DNA of 43,429 nt from Chitinophagales bacterium. Its GTDB lineage: Bacteria > Bacteroidota > Bacteroidia > Chitinophagales > Saprospiraceae. Under the pieces are notes generated by a model. The model was given only the letters and a program-made list of their open reading frames with translations, had not been told where the DNA came from and did no database searches. The position numbers and the translations under genes were made by a program. Shown here piece by piece: positions 41,340 through 43,429 of this stretch. The DNA is taken from the NCBI GenBank assembly GCA_017303475.1, contig JAFLBO010000039.1, forward strand, positions 1 through 43,429, read 5' to 3'. Each line of letters starts with the position of its first letter. Within the stretch, counting starts at the first letter, position 1.

Positions 41340-41981
41340 TTACACAACTCTGATTAATATCCAGATACTGACTACGATCAGGATTACGCCAGCTACCTGA
41401 ACTATTTTTTCTGGTACGCCAGGTTTTAAGCGTTTCCCGATTTGGTGTGCCAGTAATACTTTTGAAAGATCTGTTCCGAACAAAGCCAGCAGGGCCGTGA
41501 TCATAAACAGGCGGACATAGTTTTCGTTGCCTTCAGTGGCTTCTGCCCGGGCGGCCGTGGCTACACCCAGCCAGAAAAGCCAATTGGAGGGATTAGTCAT
41601 GTTGATGGAAAACCCCTGAAAGTAGGCGTATCTCTTTTTGGGAACAACTTGTTGTTCACCCAATTCCTTGTCGAAACGGCGTTTTCGAGGCCATACCGCC
41701 GAAATGCCGAAGCCCAACAGCATAAGCCCGCAAATGATCCCAAACCAGGTTTGAAATGCGCTGTCCTGAGAAATGGCAGCAAGTTTGGAAGCTCCCCACC
41801 AGCAGGTTAGCACCAGAATCAGGTCGCTGGTAAAAGCGCCGGCCACCAACGCCATGCCTTGCCGCACTCCATGTGTGAGTGTAGTACGCAGGTTCATGAA
41901 AAAAAGTGGTCCAATCAAGAGCCCATAGGCTAATCCTGAGAGTAATCCTTTAAGTATGGGCTCCATGTGAATATCCGGCAT
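41340..41981 (-). CDS. LysE/RhtB family exporter
   Basis: 213 residues, about six membrane helices. The N-terminal GLLSGLAYGLLIGPLFFMNL, FTSDLILVLTCWW and SINMTNPSNWLFWLGVA match the LysE-type pattern (P and N residues in the TNP motif). These proteins export amino acids or related small molecules. The start at 41981 gives MPDIH before a second Met at 41966 (MEPILKGL), which is an equally good start. It is divergent from the lipoprotein gene at 42025, with overlapping promoters in the 43-base gap. Confidence 0.85.
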   Translation of the reverse strand: MPDIHMEPILKGLLSGLAYGLLIGPLFFMNLRTTLTHGVRQGMALVAGAFTSDLILVLTCWWGASKLAAISQDSAFQTWFGIICGLMLLGFGISAVWPRKRRFDKELGEQQVVPKKRYAYFQGFSINMTNPSNWLFWLGVATAARAEATEGNENYVRLFMITALLALFGTDLSKVLLAHQIGKRLKPGVPEKIVQVAGVILIVVSIWILIRVV

Positions 41982-41989
41982 TATTTTCG
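41982..41989 (+). promoter_or_regulatory. -7-like element TATTTTCG for the lipoprotein gene
   Basis: Lies 35 bases before the start at 42025 and 5 bases from the opposite-strand box. Confidence 0.4.
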
Positions 41990-41994
41990 CGGCG

Positions 41995-42002
41995 CAAAAT
42001 TA
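41995..42002 (-). promoter_or_regulatory. -7 element TAATTTTG for the LysE-type gene
   Basis: CAAAATTA on the plus strand, an exact TAnnTTTG. The two divergent boxes are so close that polymerases would exclude each other. Confidence 0.45.
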
Positions 42003-42024
42003 TTCGTAACCAACATCTTTTCGA

Positions 42025-42813
42025 ATGAAATACCGCTCCAATTCTTACTTATTACTGAGTTTTATTTGCTTGCTGCTAGCCTGCAACACCACACCACCCC
42101 CTCCGTCAACCAAATTTGACCTGGATCGTCCTTTTCCATTAGCTATCGGCCAAACGGGAGAATGCAAGGATGTAGTTGGTTTTACCGTTCGTTTTGACAA
42201 AATTGCTGCTGACAGTCGTTGCCCCAAAGGCGTGGAGTGCATCACGGCTGGTCAGGCCGATGTGGTAGTGACCATCAGCAAGGGTGGGGAGTCAAGCACG
42301 ATGACACTGCCATTTACCATTCCAAACGGCACCGGCAATGCCACTGATTTCAAAGGACACACCATCAGGATAATGGGTGTAGCGCCGATGAAATTCAAGG
42401 ATAAGGAAATTGATCCGAAGGATTACAATATTATGGTATTGGTGACCGAGACGCAGGTTGGCGGTCCTGTAGCCAAGCCTGGCCAGGAATTTACCCTGGG
42501 AATTGGCGAGCAAATTAAACTGGAGGCCGACCAGGTATATCAGATTCGGTTTGATACCGTGCCGTCAGACAGCAGATGCCCGGAAGGAGTGCAGTGTGTA
42601 TGGGCAGGAAAGGCAGACGGCGTATTTACGGTACAACATGGGGAATCGACAGAAAAAATCAACCTGTCTACTGGCGATTTGAGCCAGGGAGGTAAAGGAG
42701 AAGCCGTTATTGGGGCGTATACTTTCAAGTTGAAAGCTATGTCGCCTGCCAGGAAAAAAGACACAGCCATTGATCCAAAGGCCTACAAAGCCAGTTTGGT
42801 AGTGGATAAATAA
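42025..42813 (+). CDS. Lipoprotein with two copies of a DSRCP-x-GVxC domain
   Basis: 262 residues. The lipobox LLLAC puts the acylated cysteine about residue 20. Two homologous domains of about 110 residues follow. Each contains FTVRFDKIAADSRCPKGVEC or QIRFDTVPSDSRCPEGVQC, then a (T/W)AGxAD segment. The paired cysteines in DSRCPxGVxC may form a disulfide. Similar single-domain proteins are widespread in Bacteroidota as hypothetical proteins; function unknown. The first copy carries an extra cysteine (TGECKD) missing from the second. Confidence 0.75.
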   Translation: MKYRSNSYLLLSFICLLLACNTTPPPPSTKFDLDRPFPLAIGQTGECKDVVGFTVRFDKIAADSRCPKGVECITAGQADVVVTISKGGESSTMTLPFTIPNGTGNATDFKGHTIRIMGVAPMKFKDKEIDPKDYNIMVLVTETQVGGPVAKPGQEFTLGIGEQIKLEADQVYQIRFDTVPSDSRCPEGVQCVWAGKADGVFTVQHGESTEKINLSTGDLSQGGKGEAVIGAYTFKLKAMSPARKKDTAIDPKAYKASLVVDK

Positions 42814-42817
42814 GGCT

Positions 42818-42825
42818 TACATTTG
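42818..42825 (+). promoter_or_regulatory. -7 element TACATTTG before the cold-shock gene
   Basis: Exact consensus starting 4 bases after the upstream stop codon; leader about 35 bases. Confidence 0.5.
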
Positions 42826-42862
42826 TTGAAGTCTTTGTTCAAGCGCTAAAAAACTAAGCATC

Positions 42863-43054
42863 ATGTTAAAAGGAACTGTAAAATTTTTCAACGAAACCAA
42901 GGGTTACGGGTTCATTGTGGAGGAAAAAACCGGAGAGGAGGTGTTTGTGCATACTACAGGTTTGGTGGATAAAATCCGCAATGGCGATACCGTAACATTT
43001 GAGGCAAAGAAGGGAAAAAAGGGGATGTCGGCAGTTGGCGTTAAGCTGGCGTAG
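42863..43054 (+). CDS. Cold-shock domain protein (CspA family)
   Basis: 63 residues. A five-stranded OB fold with RNP1 (KGYGFI) and RNP2 (VFVHTT) binds single-stranded RNA or DNA and melts mRNA structure. The usual family start MLKGTVKFFNETKGYGFI is present. It has its own promoter box. Confidence 0.96.
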   Translation: MLKGTVKFFNETKGYGFIVEEKTGEEVFVHTTGLVDKIRNGDTVTFEAKKGKKGMSAVGVKLA

Positions 43055-43368
43055 GAGCATGTCGAAAACGCAAAAAACTACATCATGATTTAGTAGCAAA
43101 GCCATATACATTTGTCAGGTAGTTTTAATCCGAGCAACTTCTGCCTGACTACTCCTAAAAATAATGCTAATGCGTTTTTGTACTATAGTGGTTCAAAGAC
43201 GTTGGGGTGCTTTATTATAGTTGAGTTGGGTAATTCAAATTGCCACATCAATTCGCTTTAATGGAGGATCTTATCATCTTAGCACAGTTTTTTCAAAAGA
43301 CTGTAACTGGTTAGCCTGATTTCCATTTGTTATCAGGTTGTTGAAAAAAGTTTATTTTTGTGTCCTGA
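43055..43368. other. Gap after the cold-shock gene
   Basis: 314 bases without a gene. It contains an imperfect inverted repeat GTCAGGTAG/CTGCCTGAC (about 43115-43150) and a small hairpin CCTGAT...ATCAGG (about 43315-43337). A TACATTTG word near 43108 has no gene close behind it. No array of the type seen elsewhere. Confidence 0.5.
43353..43360 (+). promoter_or_regulatory. -7 element TATTTTTG, 8 bases before ATG 43369
   Basis: Exact consensus with the same short spacing as several other genes here; it supports a real gene at 43369. Confidence 0.45.
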
Positions 43369-43429
43369 ATGGAGCTACCCAATGACATAGCAAGTTGCCA
43401 CCGGATAATTCTAGAGTTGGTATCATTTA
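43369..43429 (+). CDS. 5' end of a gene cut by the window edge
   Basis: An open frame of 20 codons (MELPNDIASCHRIILELVSF) with no stop runs off the window. The promoter box 8 bases upstream supports it. The pattern LPxDIxxCHxxIxxL recalls the N-terminus of some IS66-type transposases, but this is a weak impression from 20 residues. Confidence 0.45.
   Translation, partial: MELPNDIASCHRIILELVSF

Noticed and set aside
43115..43150. Inverted repeat as an insertion-sequence end
   Set aside because: Only one partial repeat is visible and its partner would lie outside the window, so it cannot be supported.

Overview
The window reads as a chromosomal segment of a Bacteroidota bacterium. Several secreted proteins end in type IX secretion (T9SS) C-terminal sorting domains. 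There are two large TonB-dependent receptors with carboxypeptidase-like N-terminal domains, a compact primary sigma factor of 288 residues and a NusB of 312 residues. Shine-Dalgarno sequences are scarce, and many genes are preceded by the Bacteroidota -7 element TAnnTTTG or the close variant TAnnTTCG. A Saprospiria-like environmental lineage is my guess from overall gene style; that is inference, not something the sequence proves.

Layout, left to right. 1-126 is the 3' end (domains V/VI) of a group II intron. 252-4164 holds a secreted DUF4838 protein, then an ECF sigma factor with a single-pass membrane partner and a periplasmic Spy-like protein, a probable envelope-stress operon. 4379-12417 has a beta-lactamase-fold lipoprotein, a T9SS protein, and a TonB receptor followed by a secreted alpha/beta-hydrolase-like T9SS protein whose nucleophile serine is replaced by glycine. 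12846-17818 has a T9SS repeat protein, a nucleotidyltransferase, a small lipoprotein, a rhomboid protease and a DUF5683 protein. 17952-24521 (minus strand) has a TonB receptor with a DUF5689 lipoprotein, a frameshifted T9SS gene and an AraC regulator. 24563-31610 (minus strand) has hscA, an acyl-CoA carboxylase / SMUG2 glycosylase / UPF0126 channel operon, msrB, and rpsU overlapping the region of a xerC-type recombinase. 31848-35911 (plus strand) is a housekeeping run: nusB, ribA, era, primary sigma factor and an FKBP lipoprotein. 36000-43054 has a DUF1838-like protein, a DEAD-box helicase, a MacB/FtsX-type permease, a sterol desaturase-family enzyme, a LysE-type exporter, a duplicated-domain lipoprotein and a cold-shock protein. 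A partial gene starts at 43369.

The most unusual feature is not a protein. Almost every gap between transcription units is filled by short-unit repeat arrays (periods of about 8, 8-9, 12, 51 and 72 bp). Several are built as a repeat plus its inverted copy, giving very long hairpins: a perfect 32-bp stem at 17874-17940, an arm of about 75 bp at 4161-4355, and a 200-bp inverted 12-mer array at 5573-5775. They sit at gene 3' ends, sometimes supply the stop codon, and one palindrome occurs in two identical copies, each joined to a promoter-like box in front of an unrelated gene (12765-12841 and 14395-14463). I found no CRISPR array, tRNA or rRNA.
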